Origin: Candidatus Legionella polyplacis
Lineage (GTDB): Bacteria; Pseudomonadota; Gammaproteobacteria; Legionellales; Legionellaceae
Assembly: GCF_002776555.1 (NCBI RefSeq)
Contig: NZ_CP021497.1
Coordinates: 465,747 to 529,746, forward strand
Length of the DNA: 64,000 nt
Direction: 5' to 3'
A program made the translations under genes and the position numbers. Under the pieces are notes generated by a model, which saw only the letters and a program-made list of their open reading frames with translations, did no database searches and was not told the DNA's origin. Shown piece after piece: positions 56,992 through 64,000 of this stretch (position 1 is the first letter of the stretch; every line of letters begins with the position of its first letter).

Positions 56992-58335
56992 ATGAGTTCT
57001 ATAGTTGCTTTAGTAGGTGCTTCGAATGTAGGAAAATCTACATTATTTAATGTATTAACGAAATCAAAAAATATAGTAACTTCAAATTTTTGTCGGCTAA
57101 CTAGAGATAGACATTATGGAATAGTTAGTTTTCGTAATTATTATTTTACTATAATTGATACTAGTAGTTTTTCTTTAGAAAAAGATTTAATTAGTAGTTT
57201 ACAATTTAAACAAACAAAAATTGCTTTAATGGAATCTAATTGTATATTATTTTTAGTTGACGGTAAATCTGGTATAAGTTTATTAGACGAAAATATTGTT
57301 AAATATTTAAAAAAAATTAATAAATTAATATATTTAGTAGTTAATAAGACAGAAAATTTAAATATGAAAGAGTGTTTATCTATGGATTTTAAATCATTAG
57401 GTTTTAAGTTTGATTATATATATTTTATTTCTGCTCTTTATAAAAAAGGTATATCTAATTTGTTAAAAAGTTTATTTAGAATACTAATTCTTTCTAAAAA
57501 AAGTAAAAAAAGTAAAATTAATAATTTTATTAAAATTGCTTTTGTAGGAAAACCAAATGTGGGTAAATCTACTATGATTAATAGTTTTCTTAATAAAGAA
57601 AGAACTATAGTACATGATTTACCTGGAACAACTCGCGATAGTGTATCTGTATTTTTTAAAATTGGTATGATTAATTGTATGTTATTTGATACTGCTGGTA
57701 TACGTAAAACATCTAAAATTAGTGATATGATAGAAAAAATTTTTGTTTCCAAAACATTGAAGATTATAAAAGAATCCAAAATATGTATTTTAGTTTTAGA
57801 TGCTACTACTGGAATATCTTTTCAGGATACATATTTGATAAGATTTATTATGAGAAACAATAAAGTATTTATGTTGGTTGTTAATAAGTCTGATTTATTA
57901 AATAAAGAAGATAAGAAAAATTTTTATTTATATTTAAAAAAAAAATTGGCTTTTATATGTATTTTAAAAATTTATTTTGTTTCTGCTTTGTATGGATCAG
58001 GAATAACTGTTTTAAAAAGGGATATTAAAAAAATTTTTTTTTCGACTTTAAAGAATTTTTCTACTTCTCAATTAACTTTTCTTTTAATGAAATTTACAAA
58101 AAAATATAATTTATTTGTTTCTGGTAAAAATCAGATAGCAAAATTAAAGTTTGCTCATGTAGGAGGATTAAATCCTTTAACTATTGTTATACATGGGAAT
58201 AATCTTAATTTGATAACAAAGAATTATAAACGTTATTTATTAAATTCTTTTATTAAAAATTTGAATTTAGTAGGAAATTCTTTGAAATTAGAATTTAAAA
58301 CCAATAAAAAATTATTAATTAAAAAAAATAAATAA
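56992..58335 (+). CDS. der: Ribosome biogenesis GTPase Der (EngA)
   Basis: Der is a tandem-domain GTPase needed for 50S subunit assembly. The 447-residue protein has two G domains and a KH-like C terminus. The second domain is canonical: P-loop GKPNVGKST (186-194), GTTRDS, DTAG, NKSD. The first domain is atypical: its P-loop reads GASNVGKST (9-17), G3 is DTSSF instead of DTGG, and G4 is NKTE instead of NKxD at residues 118-121. GTP binding by domain 1 may therefore be altered. A GAGAGA element precedes the ATG. Confidence 0.94.
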   Translation: MSSIVALVGASNVGKSTLFNVLTKSKNIVTSNFCRLTRDRHYGIVSFRNYYFTIIDTSSFSLEKDLISSLQFKQTKIALMESNCILFLVDGKSGISLLDENIVKYLKKINKLIYLVVNKTENLNMKECLSMDFKSLGFKFDYIYFISALYKKGISNLLKSLFRILILSKKSKKSKINNFIKIAFVGKPNVGKSTMINSFLNKERTIVHDLPGTTRDSVSVFFKIGMINCMLFDTAGIRKTSKISDMIEKIFVSKTLKIIKESKICILVLDATTGISFQDTYLIRFIMRNNKVFMLVVNKSDLLNKEDKKNFYLYLKKKLAFICILKIYFVSALYGSGITVLKRDIKKIFFSTLKNFSTSQLTFLLMKFTKKYNLFVSGKNQIAKLKFAHVGGLNPLTIVIHGNNLNLITKNYKRYLLNSFIKNLNLVGNSLKLEFKTNKKLLIKKNK

Positions 58336-58539
58336 TAATATTTAAAAATAAAATTTTTAATGAATTTTTAATTATTTTCATTATAAATTTTAAATTTTTT
58401 ATGTCTATTCTATAAATAGAAATTTTAATATATAATTTTTAATAATATGATTGTATTAATAGTTTTTTATAAAGTTATTATAATTTAATTGATATTAAAT
58501 ATTTATGTTTTTAGTTTTATATTGGTTTTATAGATTATT

Positions 58540-61338
58540 ATGAAAAAAATATACGTTCCCAAAGATATAGAAGAAAAAATCTGTAAAATATGGGATAATA
58601 ATGAATATTATTCTCATAATAAAGATGAGAAATATTGTATTATACTACCTCCTCCAAATATTACTGGTCCTTTACATATTGGTCATTCTTTTCAACAAAC
58701 TTTAATGGATATTTTAATTCGATATCATAGAATGTTAGGAAGAGAAGTTTTATGGAAACCAGGTATGGATCATGCTGGAATTTCTACCCAATTGATTATA
58801 GAACGTAAATTAGAAAGTTTAGGTATTTTAAGGAAAAAATTATCAAGACAAAATTTTATACAAAAAATATGGGAATGGGAGAAAGAATTATCTAGCTATA
58901 TAAGATGGCAAACTAAACGTATTGGTTTTTTATTAAATTGGAATAATGAACGATTTACTTTAGATGAAGAATTATCTTATTCTGTAAAAAAAATTTTTAT
59001 TAAATTGTATGAAGAAGGTTTGATATATAAGAAATCTTGTTTAGTAAATTGGGATATTACATTAAATACTGTTATTTCAGATTTAGAAGTAATAAATAAG
59101 GAAGTGAAAAGTTTTTTATGGTTTATTAAATATCCTATATTAGGATTAAAAAATAATAATGATTTTGTTATTGTTGCTACAAGTAGACCAGAAACATTAT
59201 TAGGAGATGTTGCAATTGCTATTCACCCTAATGATAAACGTTATTTTCATCTTGTAGGAAAAAAAGTTATTGTTCCTCTATGTAATAGAATAATTCCAAT
59301 AATTTTAGATTCTTCAGTAAAAAAAGAATTTGGAACTGGATGTGTAAAAATTACACCAGCTCATGATTTTAATGATTATTTGTTAGCAATTCGTCATGGT
59401 TTACCAATAATTAATATTATTGATAGACAAGGAAAAATCAATAATAATGCTCCTATTAGTTATAGAGGTATAGATAGATTTTTAGTTCGTAAAAAGATTG
59501 TGAATGATTTATCTAAAAATGAAATGTTATTTAAAATTGAGCCTTATATTACTACTGTTCCTTTTGGAGAAAAATCTGGATCAATTATAGAACCTTTAAT
59601 AAGCAATCAATGGTTTATTAAAATGAAATCTTTAGTAAAACCAGCAATAGATGTTGTTACAGAGAAAAAAATTCGTTTTTTTCCAGAAAAATGGACTAAA
59701 GTGTATTTAGATTGGATGAAAAATATTGAAGATTGGTGTATTAGTAGGCAATTATGGTGGGGTCATCGTATACCGGCATGGTATGATGATAATCAAAATA
59801 TATATGTAGGTTATAGTGAGAGTGATGTAAGATCAAAATATAATCTCAATAAAAATTTATTTTTAAAACGTGATGAAGATGTGTTAGATACTTGGTTTTC
59901 TTCTTCTATTTGGCCATTTTCTTCATTAGGATGGGTTAATAATTCTTCTGAGTTTAAAAAATTTTATCCAACTTCTGTTTTGGTTACAGGTTTTGATATT
60001 ATTTTTTTTTGGGTTGCTAGAATGATTGTTATGTCAATGAAATTTACAGGAAAAGTTCCGTTTAAAGAAGTTGTTGTTACTGGTTTGGTTCGAGATAACA
60101 ATAGTGAAAAAATGTCAAAATCTAAAGGGAATATTTTAGATCCTATTGATGTTATAGATGGAATATCAATACATGATTTGGTAAAAAAAAGAATTAGTAA
60201 TCCTATGTTAGGGTTATCAAAAAGAAGTATATCTGAGTTAACATATAAAGAATTTTTTAATGGTATACCTCCTATGGGGGCTGATGCTTTAAGGTTTTCT
60301 TTATGTTCATTTTTTTCTACAGGAAACAATGTTTATTTTGATATAGATAGAGTAAAAGGGTATAGAAATTTTTGTAATAAGTTATGGAATATTTTTCGTT
60401 ATATATTTCTTAACATAGATAATAATGTCAAAATATTTTTTGATGATACTTTTTTGTTTAAAAAAGATAATTTATGTTTTGTCGATAGATGGATTATTTC
60501 TAAATTGCAAAAATGTATAGAGAAAGTACATGATTATATATCAATATATAGATTTGATTTATTATCTAAATTGATTTATAGTTTTGTTTGGCATGAATAT
60601 TGTGATTGGTATTTAGAATTTTCAAAGATTATTTTAAAAGACCCAGATATTTTAGATCTTATAAAGATATATAAAAAAAATGTACTTTTATATACTTTTA
60701 TAAGTATAATTAAAATATTACATCCTATTATGCCTTTTATTACAGAAGAATTTTATCAGTATAGTAGGAAAATTTTTAAGTCTTCATGTTTTAAAAGTAT
60801 TTTATTTTCTTCATATCCTATGAAAAATAAAAAATTAATTGATGTTCAAGCGGAGCGTGAAATAGAATGGTTAATCTTATTTATTAAATGTATTAGAAAA
60901 ATTAGAAAAGACATTATTATACCTTCTAATAAAATAATTTCTGTGTATATTAAAAATATCACTCCAATTTATGTAAATTATTTAGAAAAATATTACAATA
61001 TTTTATTAAATATAGGAAATTTAGATTTGATTAGTTATAGCAAATTTTGTTTAAATAGTTTTTTAACATTTTATTCCACATTTTTTAATGAATTAATAAT
61101 TGTAATACCCTTGCATAATTTTTTATATAACAAAAAAAATTTTTTAAAAATAGTTGATAAAATAAATAAATATGATCATGAAATTAATTTAATTAAATTA
61201 AAACTTTCTGATCTTAATTTTATTAAAAATGCACCAAAATCAGTGATTTTGGAGAAGAAAAAGAAATTAGCTAATATAGAATTAGATAGAAAACAGTTAT
61301 TTAAATTTAAAAAGACTATAAAATTAGTTCAAGATTAA
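58540..61338 (+). CDS. valS: Valine--tRNA ligase
   Basis: ValS charges tRNA-Val and edits misactivated threonine. The 932-residue class I synthetase has PPPNITGPLHIGHSF with HIGH at residues 46-49, DHAGISTQ, ATSRPETLLGDVAIAIHP in the editing domain, WCISRQLWWGHRIPAWY, and KMSKS at residues 524-528. The C terminus has a coiled coil (EINLIKLKLSDLNFIKNAPKS). It is close to the 951 residues of E. coli. It is preceded by a 204-base and followed by a 94-base spacer. Confidence 0.98.
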   Translation: MKKIYVPKDIEEKICKIWDNNEYYSHNKDEKYCIILPPPNITGPLHIGHSFQQTLMDILIRYHRMLGREVLWKPGMDHAGISTQLIIERKLESLGILRKKLSRQNFIQKIWEWEKELSSYIRWQTKRIGFLLNWNNERFTLDEELSYSVKKIFIKLYEEGLIYKKSCLVNWDITLNTVISDLEVINKEVKSFLWFIKYPILGLKNNNDFVIVATSRPETLLGDVAIAIHPNDKRYFHLVGKKVIVPLCNRIIPIILDSSVKKEFGTGCVKITPAHDFNDYLLAIRHGLPIINIIDRQGKINNNAPISYRGIDRFLVRKKIVNDLSKNEMLFKIEPYITTVPFGEKSGSIIEPLISNQWFIKMKSLVKPAIDVVTEKKIRFFPEKWTKVYLDWMKNIEDWCISRQLWWGHRIPAWYDDNQNIYVGYSESDVRSKYNLNKNLFLKRDEDVLDTWFSSSIWPFSSLGWVNNSSEFKKFYPTSVLVTGFDIIFFWVARMIVMSMKFTGKVPFKEVVVTGLVRDNNSEKMSKSKGNILDPIDVIDGISIHDLVKKRISNPMLGLSKRSISELTYKEFFNGIPPMGADALRFSLCSFFSTGNNVYFDIDRVKGYRNFCNKLWNIFRYIFLNIDNNVKIFFDDTFLFKKDNLCFVDRWIISKLQKCIEKVHDYISIYRFDLLSKLIYSFVWHEYCDWYLEFSKIILKDPDILDLIKIYKKNVLLYTFISIIKILHPIMPFITEEFYQYSRKIFKSSCFKSILFSSYPMKNKKLIDVQAEREIEWLILFIKCIRKIRKDIIIPSNKIISVYIKNITPIYVNYLEKYYNILLNIGNLDLISYSKFCLNSFLTFYSTFFNELIIVIPLHNFLYNKKNFLKIVDKINKYDHEINLIKLKLSDLNFIKNAPKSVILEKKKKLANIELDRKQLFKFKKTIKLVQD

Positions 61339-61432
61339 AATTTTTTATTTTAAAGAGGAATATTTTTATTAGATTTTATTAATTGTTTTTTAGTATTTTA
61401 AAGATTATATAAGTATTGTATTTAATACTAAA

Positions 61433-62389
61433 ATGAATGAATTTGATTTAATTAATTTTTTTTTAAAACAATTTTCTTTTAATTATGATAAAAATGTTAT
61501 TTTTGGGATAGGAGATGATGCAGCTTGTTTAAATGTTCCTTCTGGAATGCATTTATTAGTAAGTACTGATACGTTAGTTTTAAATACTCATTTTCTTGAT
61601 TCTTGGGATCCTTATGATATTGCTTATAAAGCAGTAGTAGTTAATATGAGTGATATTATAGCTATGGCTGGAAATCCTTGTTGGATAAGTTTATCATTAA
61701 CTATGCCTAATTTAGATTTTAATTGGATTAAACGTTTTTCAAATGGGTTTTATGATGTATTAAAAAAATATAATATTATTTTGATAGGAGGAAATTTTGC
61801 TCGTGGTTTTTTGTCTATTACAATTACTATACATGGTTTAGTTCCTAGAAATAAGGCATTATATCGTAATGGAGCTAAATGTGGAGATCCAATATATGTT
61901 AGTGGAAAGTTAGGTATTCCTTATATGGTAGAAAAATATTTAAAAAAAAAATATATTTTAAAAGAAGATAAGGATATCTTGTTTAAGAAAATAAAAAATC
62001 CTATTCCCAAATTAGAATTAATAACTTTTTTACAAAATTATGCTTCTGCAGCTATTGATATTTCAGATGGATTAAGTGCTGATTTAAATCATATTTGTAA
62101 TGCTAGTAATGTAGGAGCTTGTTTAGTAGAATCTTTTATACCAATTCATCCTTTAGTAGTTAAATATGCTAGCTCTGATGCAATTAATTTAGCATTATAT
62201 GGAGGAGATGAATATGAATTATGTTTTTCTATAAGATCAGGAATGGAAAACTATTTTTTAAATTCACTTAAGAAACATAGTATTATTTGTTATAAAATTG
62301 GTATGATTGAGGATCAGTTAGGATTACGTATTGTTAAAAACAATAAAATAAAGTTTATTAAATCTTATGGGTACAAACATTTTTATTGA
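61433..62389 (+). CDS. thiL: Thiamine-monophosphate kinase
   Basis: ThiL phosphorylates thiamine monophosphate to the active cofactor thiamine diphosphate, used by transketolase in this window. The 318-residue protein has FGIGDDAAC (24-32), the STDTLV stretch, and AVVVNMSDIIAMAGNPCW, GGNFARG, DISDGLSADLNHICNASN and YGGDEYELCFSI. In E. coli thiL follows nusB and the riboflavin genes. Here a ribD start lies 1.4 kb downstream, a partial echo of that cluster. Confidence 0.96.
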   Translation: MNEFDLINFFLKQFSFNYDKNVIFGIGDDAACLNVPSGMHLLVSTDTLVLNTHFLDSWDPYDIAYKAVVVNMSDIIAMAGNPCWISLSLTMPNLDFNWIKRFSNGFYDVLKKYNIILIGGNFARGFLSITITIHGLVPRNKALYRNGAKCGDPIYVSGKLGIPYMVEKYLKKKYILKEDKDILFKKIKNPIPKLELITFLQNYASAAIDISDGLSADLNHICNASNVGACLVESFIPIHPLVVKYASSDAINLALYGGDEYELCFSIRSGMENYFLNSLKKHSIICYKIGMIEDQLGLRIVKNNKIKFIKSYGYKHFY

Positions 62390-62516
62390 CAAAAAATAAA
62401 AAAGAATTGATTTTATATTTTACTTATGAATTTAGAAAATTAGTTAATTATTATTTAAAATAAAGATGGTAATTGTTTTTATTGATATATTTTAAAGGTT
62501 TTAACAGATATTTATT

Positions 62517-63553
62517 ATGAATAAAGCTTATAAAGAAATTGTAATTATTGGAATATCTTTAGGAGTAGTTGGATTAACTTTACAAATTGTAGGTAATTTT
62601 ATACCGTCTATAATTTGGGCTTTTATTATTGGAGTTTCTACTTATCCTGTTTATATGTATTGGCGTAAATTTTTTGGTTGTTTTTATGTATTATCAGCAT
62701 TTGTTTTTACTATTTTTTTTATTATTTTGTTTTTGTTTCCATTAATTTATTTATTGATTGTTTTATTAAAAGAATTACAGGTATTTATTACTTATTTACA
62801 GAAAGTAAATTATGCAGAAATATGTATTCCTGTTTATTTAAAAAATATTCCAATTATTGGAAATGATCTTATATCATATTGGAATAATTATTTTAATTCT
62901 CCAAATTATATTAAAAATCTTTTATATGATGTTCATTTATTATTTTTATTAGTTAGTTCTTATATTAAAAAAATAGGAATGGATTTATTTCATAGAGGTA
63001 TTCAATTTATATTTACTGTTTTAATTTTGTTTTTTTTTATTGTAATTTTGATGAATGGATTGATCAGATTAATTGTATTGGAAAATTTTGTTTAGGTGAT
63101 CGTTGGATTTACTATAGTTATAGATTAATTCGAACTTTACGTGCTACAGTTAATGGAACAATAATAGTAGGATTTGGAGTTGGAGTTTTTATGGGTATAT
63201 GTTATTTTTTAGTGGGATTTCCTACTCCAGTTTTAACTGGTTTTATTACAGCATTTGCGTCAATTATTCCGTTTATTGTACCCATTATTTTTATAATAGT
63301 ATCTTTAATATTATTAATAAAAGGATCTTTTATATTTTCTATAATAGTGATTGTTTATGGTGGGTTAGTTATTTTTATAGCAGATCATTTTATAAAGCCT
63401 ATATTTATAAGAGGTTCAACTAAGTTGCCATTTCTTTATATATTTTTTGGAATATTAGGTGGATTAAGATCTTTTGGATTATTAGGATTGTTTGTTGGTC
63501 CTATTATTATGATGTTATTTATGTTTTTATTAGAAGAATTAAAAAATAATTGA
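62517..63553 (+). pseudogene. ydiK: AI-2E family transporter (YdiK-like), frameshift in a T9 tract
   Basis: AI-2E family members are polytopic inner-membrane proteins of mostly unknown substrate. The N-terminal half (IIWAFIIGVSTYPVYMYWRKFFG, LKNIPIIGNDLISYW) and the C-terminal half (RTLRATVNGTIIVG, ADHFIKPIFIRGSTKLPFLYIFFGILGGL, FVGPIIMML) resemble E. coli YdiK from end to end but lie in two frames. The join is best placed at nine T at 63030-63038. One more T gives a continuous protein of about 345 residues reading FFFYCNFDEWIDQINCIGKFCLGDRW. Unrepaired, the frame stops at 63093-63095. No other lesion is seen, so this is a fresh mutation, a slippage-rescued gene or a homopolymer read error. 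Confidence 0.8.
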
Positions 63554-63802
63554 TATTTATGTATGTCTTATAAAAAATTTTTTATATGTAAAATATAAAA
63601 ATATTTTGTGTATAAAAATTTTTATATAAATTTGTATGTTTGCTTTTAAAAATTAAGTATATAAATATTAATAAAATATATTTTATATATAACTATAATC
63701 AGTAATTATTATAATTATATAATTATTATATGATTTTTAGTGATTTTAAAGGTTAAAATTAATTAATTTTAATTTTAAAAATTTTAGTAATATTTTAATG
63801 CA

Positions 63803-64000
63803 ATGAATATTCATAAATTTTTTATGCGATTAGCTCTTAAGCAAGCTTGGTTAGGAAAAGGTTTTTGCTCTCCAAATCCAAGTGTAGGAGCAATAGTAGT
63901 GAAGAATAAAAAAATTATAGCTAAATCTTATCATCGTGGATTTGGATTTGAACATGCAGAAGTATCTGTATTAAATAAGATACCTGTAAACATAAAACGT
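63803..64000 (+). CDS. ribD: Riboflavin biosynthesis protein RibD, N-terminal fragment cut by window edge
   Basis: RibD is the bifunctional deaminase/reductase of riboflavin synthesis. Only the first 66 residues are inside the window. They show the cytidine-deaminase-fold start of RibD: FMRLALKQAWLGKGFCSPNPSVGAIVVKN, with PNPSVGA at residues 24-30, then the zinc-site HAEV with His51 and Glu53. PNPxVGA near the N terminus separates RibD from tRNA adenosine deaminase. The upstream 249-base spacer contains no gene. Confidence 0.9.
   Translation, partial: MNIHKFFMRLALKQAWLGKGFCSPNPSVGAIVVKNKKIIAKSYHRGFGFEHAEVSVLNKIPVNIKR

Noticed and set aside
63191..63553. A stand-alone 120-residue membrane protein
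   Set aside because: It is the C-terminal part of the ydiK-like gene. The same frame extends upstream through RTLRATVNG without a start codon, in line with a frameshift.
1..64000. Reassigned UGA codon, as in some tiny symbiont genomes
   Set aside because: TGA ends hslV and thiL at family-typical positions, and Trp is encoded by TGG throughout.
1..64000. Mobile elements, prophage, CRISPR or toxin-antitoxin modules
   Set aside because: I saw no transposase, integrase, phage structural or Cas-like sequence, no regularly spaced repeats and no small paired toxin genes. Every large frame is a housekeeping gene.

Overview
The window is about 64 kb of very AT-rich, gene-dense bacterial chromosome. 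It contains only conserved housekeeping genes, with no insertion sequences, prophage, CRISPR arrays or toxin-antitoxin loci. TGA is used as a stop (for example at the ends of hslV and thiL), so the standard bacterial code applies. Gene content and order are gammaproteobacterial. The closest fit I can argue for is a genome-reduced Legionellales endosymbiont, of the kind described as Candidatus Legionella polyplacis from lice. The main reasons are a tandem pair of Pht-type MFS transporters directly upstream of deoB (the Legionella phtC-phtD-deoB thymidine-salvage locus), the very Legionella-like HslVU, and a Com1/DsbA2-like oxidoreductase. The lineage call is an inference from remembered family sequences, not from a database search.

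Layout. Positions 1-6234: end of accA, tilS, phtC, phtD, deoB. 6416-10613: hslV, hslU, prmB (frameshifted), asd. 10766-15412: short RNase E gene rne, divergent from rluC, then pgsA followed by tRNA-Gly, tRNA-Cys and tRNA-Leu, the same order as in E. coli. 15583-22879, minus strand: gpsA, secB, a membrane rhodanese, dapB, pgk, gapA, tktA. 23554-24017: one-piece tmRNA (ssrA). 24298-30954: yajC, dsbA-like gene, glyQ, glyS, argS. 31006-35416: folB (minus), then grpE, dnaK, dnaJ behind a heat-shock-like promoter. 35690-42237: ahcY, yicC, gmk, rpoZ, murI, a tiny membrane-protein ORF, gltX, tRNA-Glu. 42352-49136: lepA, lepB, rnc, then minus-strand dedA-lipB-dacA and plus-strand rlpA. 49331-55284: accD, folC, cvpA, and convergent rodA/mrdA. 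55563-64000: hisS, der, valS, thiL, a frameshifted ydiK-like gene and the start of ribD.

How the genes work together. The set covers fatty-acid initiation (accA, accD), lower glycolysis and pentose phosphate (tktA, gapA, pgk), lysine/peptidoglycan precursors and cell-wall synthesis (asd, dapB, murI, mrdA, rodA, dacA, rlpA), phospholipid synthesis (gpsA, pgsA), protein quality control (hslVU, grpE-dnaK-dnaJ, tmRNA), translation (five aminoacyl-tRNA synthetase activities, tilS, lepA, der, rluC, rnc, rne) and cofactors (folB, folC, thiL, lipB, ribD). Retained folate, thiamine-diphosphate and riboflavin steps would fit a vitamin-provisioning symbiont.

Erosion is visible as ancestral gene clusters with members missing: no grxC between the rhodanese and secB, no spoT after rpoZ, no secD-secF after yajC, no lipA beside lipB, no era after rnc, no dedD between folC and cvpA, no tdk before phtC. 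Two genes, prmB and the ydiK-like gene, are each one base short of frame at a homopolymer (A11 and T9). I saw no clearly new multi-gene system. The points most worth a second look are the two homopolymer frameshifts, the reduced thymidine-salvage locus, the atypical tmRNA tag, the heat-shock promoter and an unrecognised 52-residue membrane ORF.
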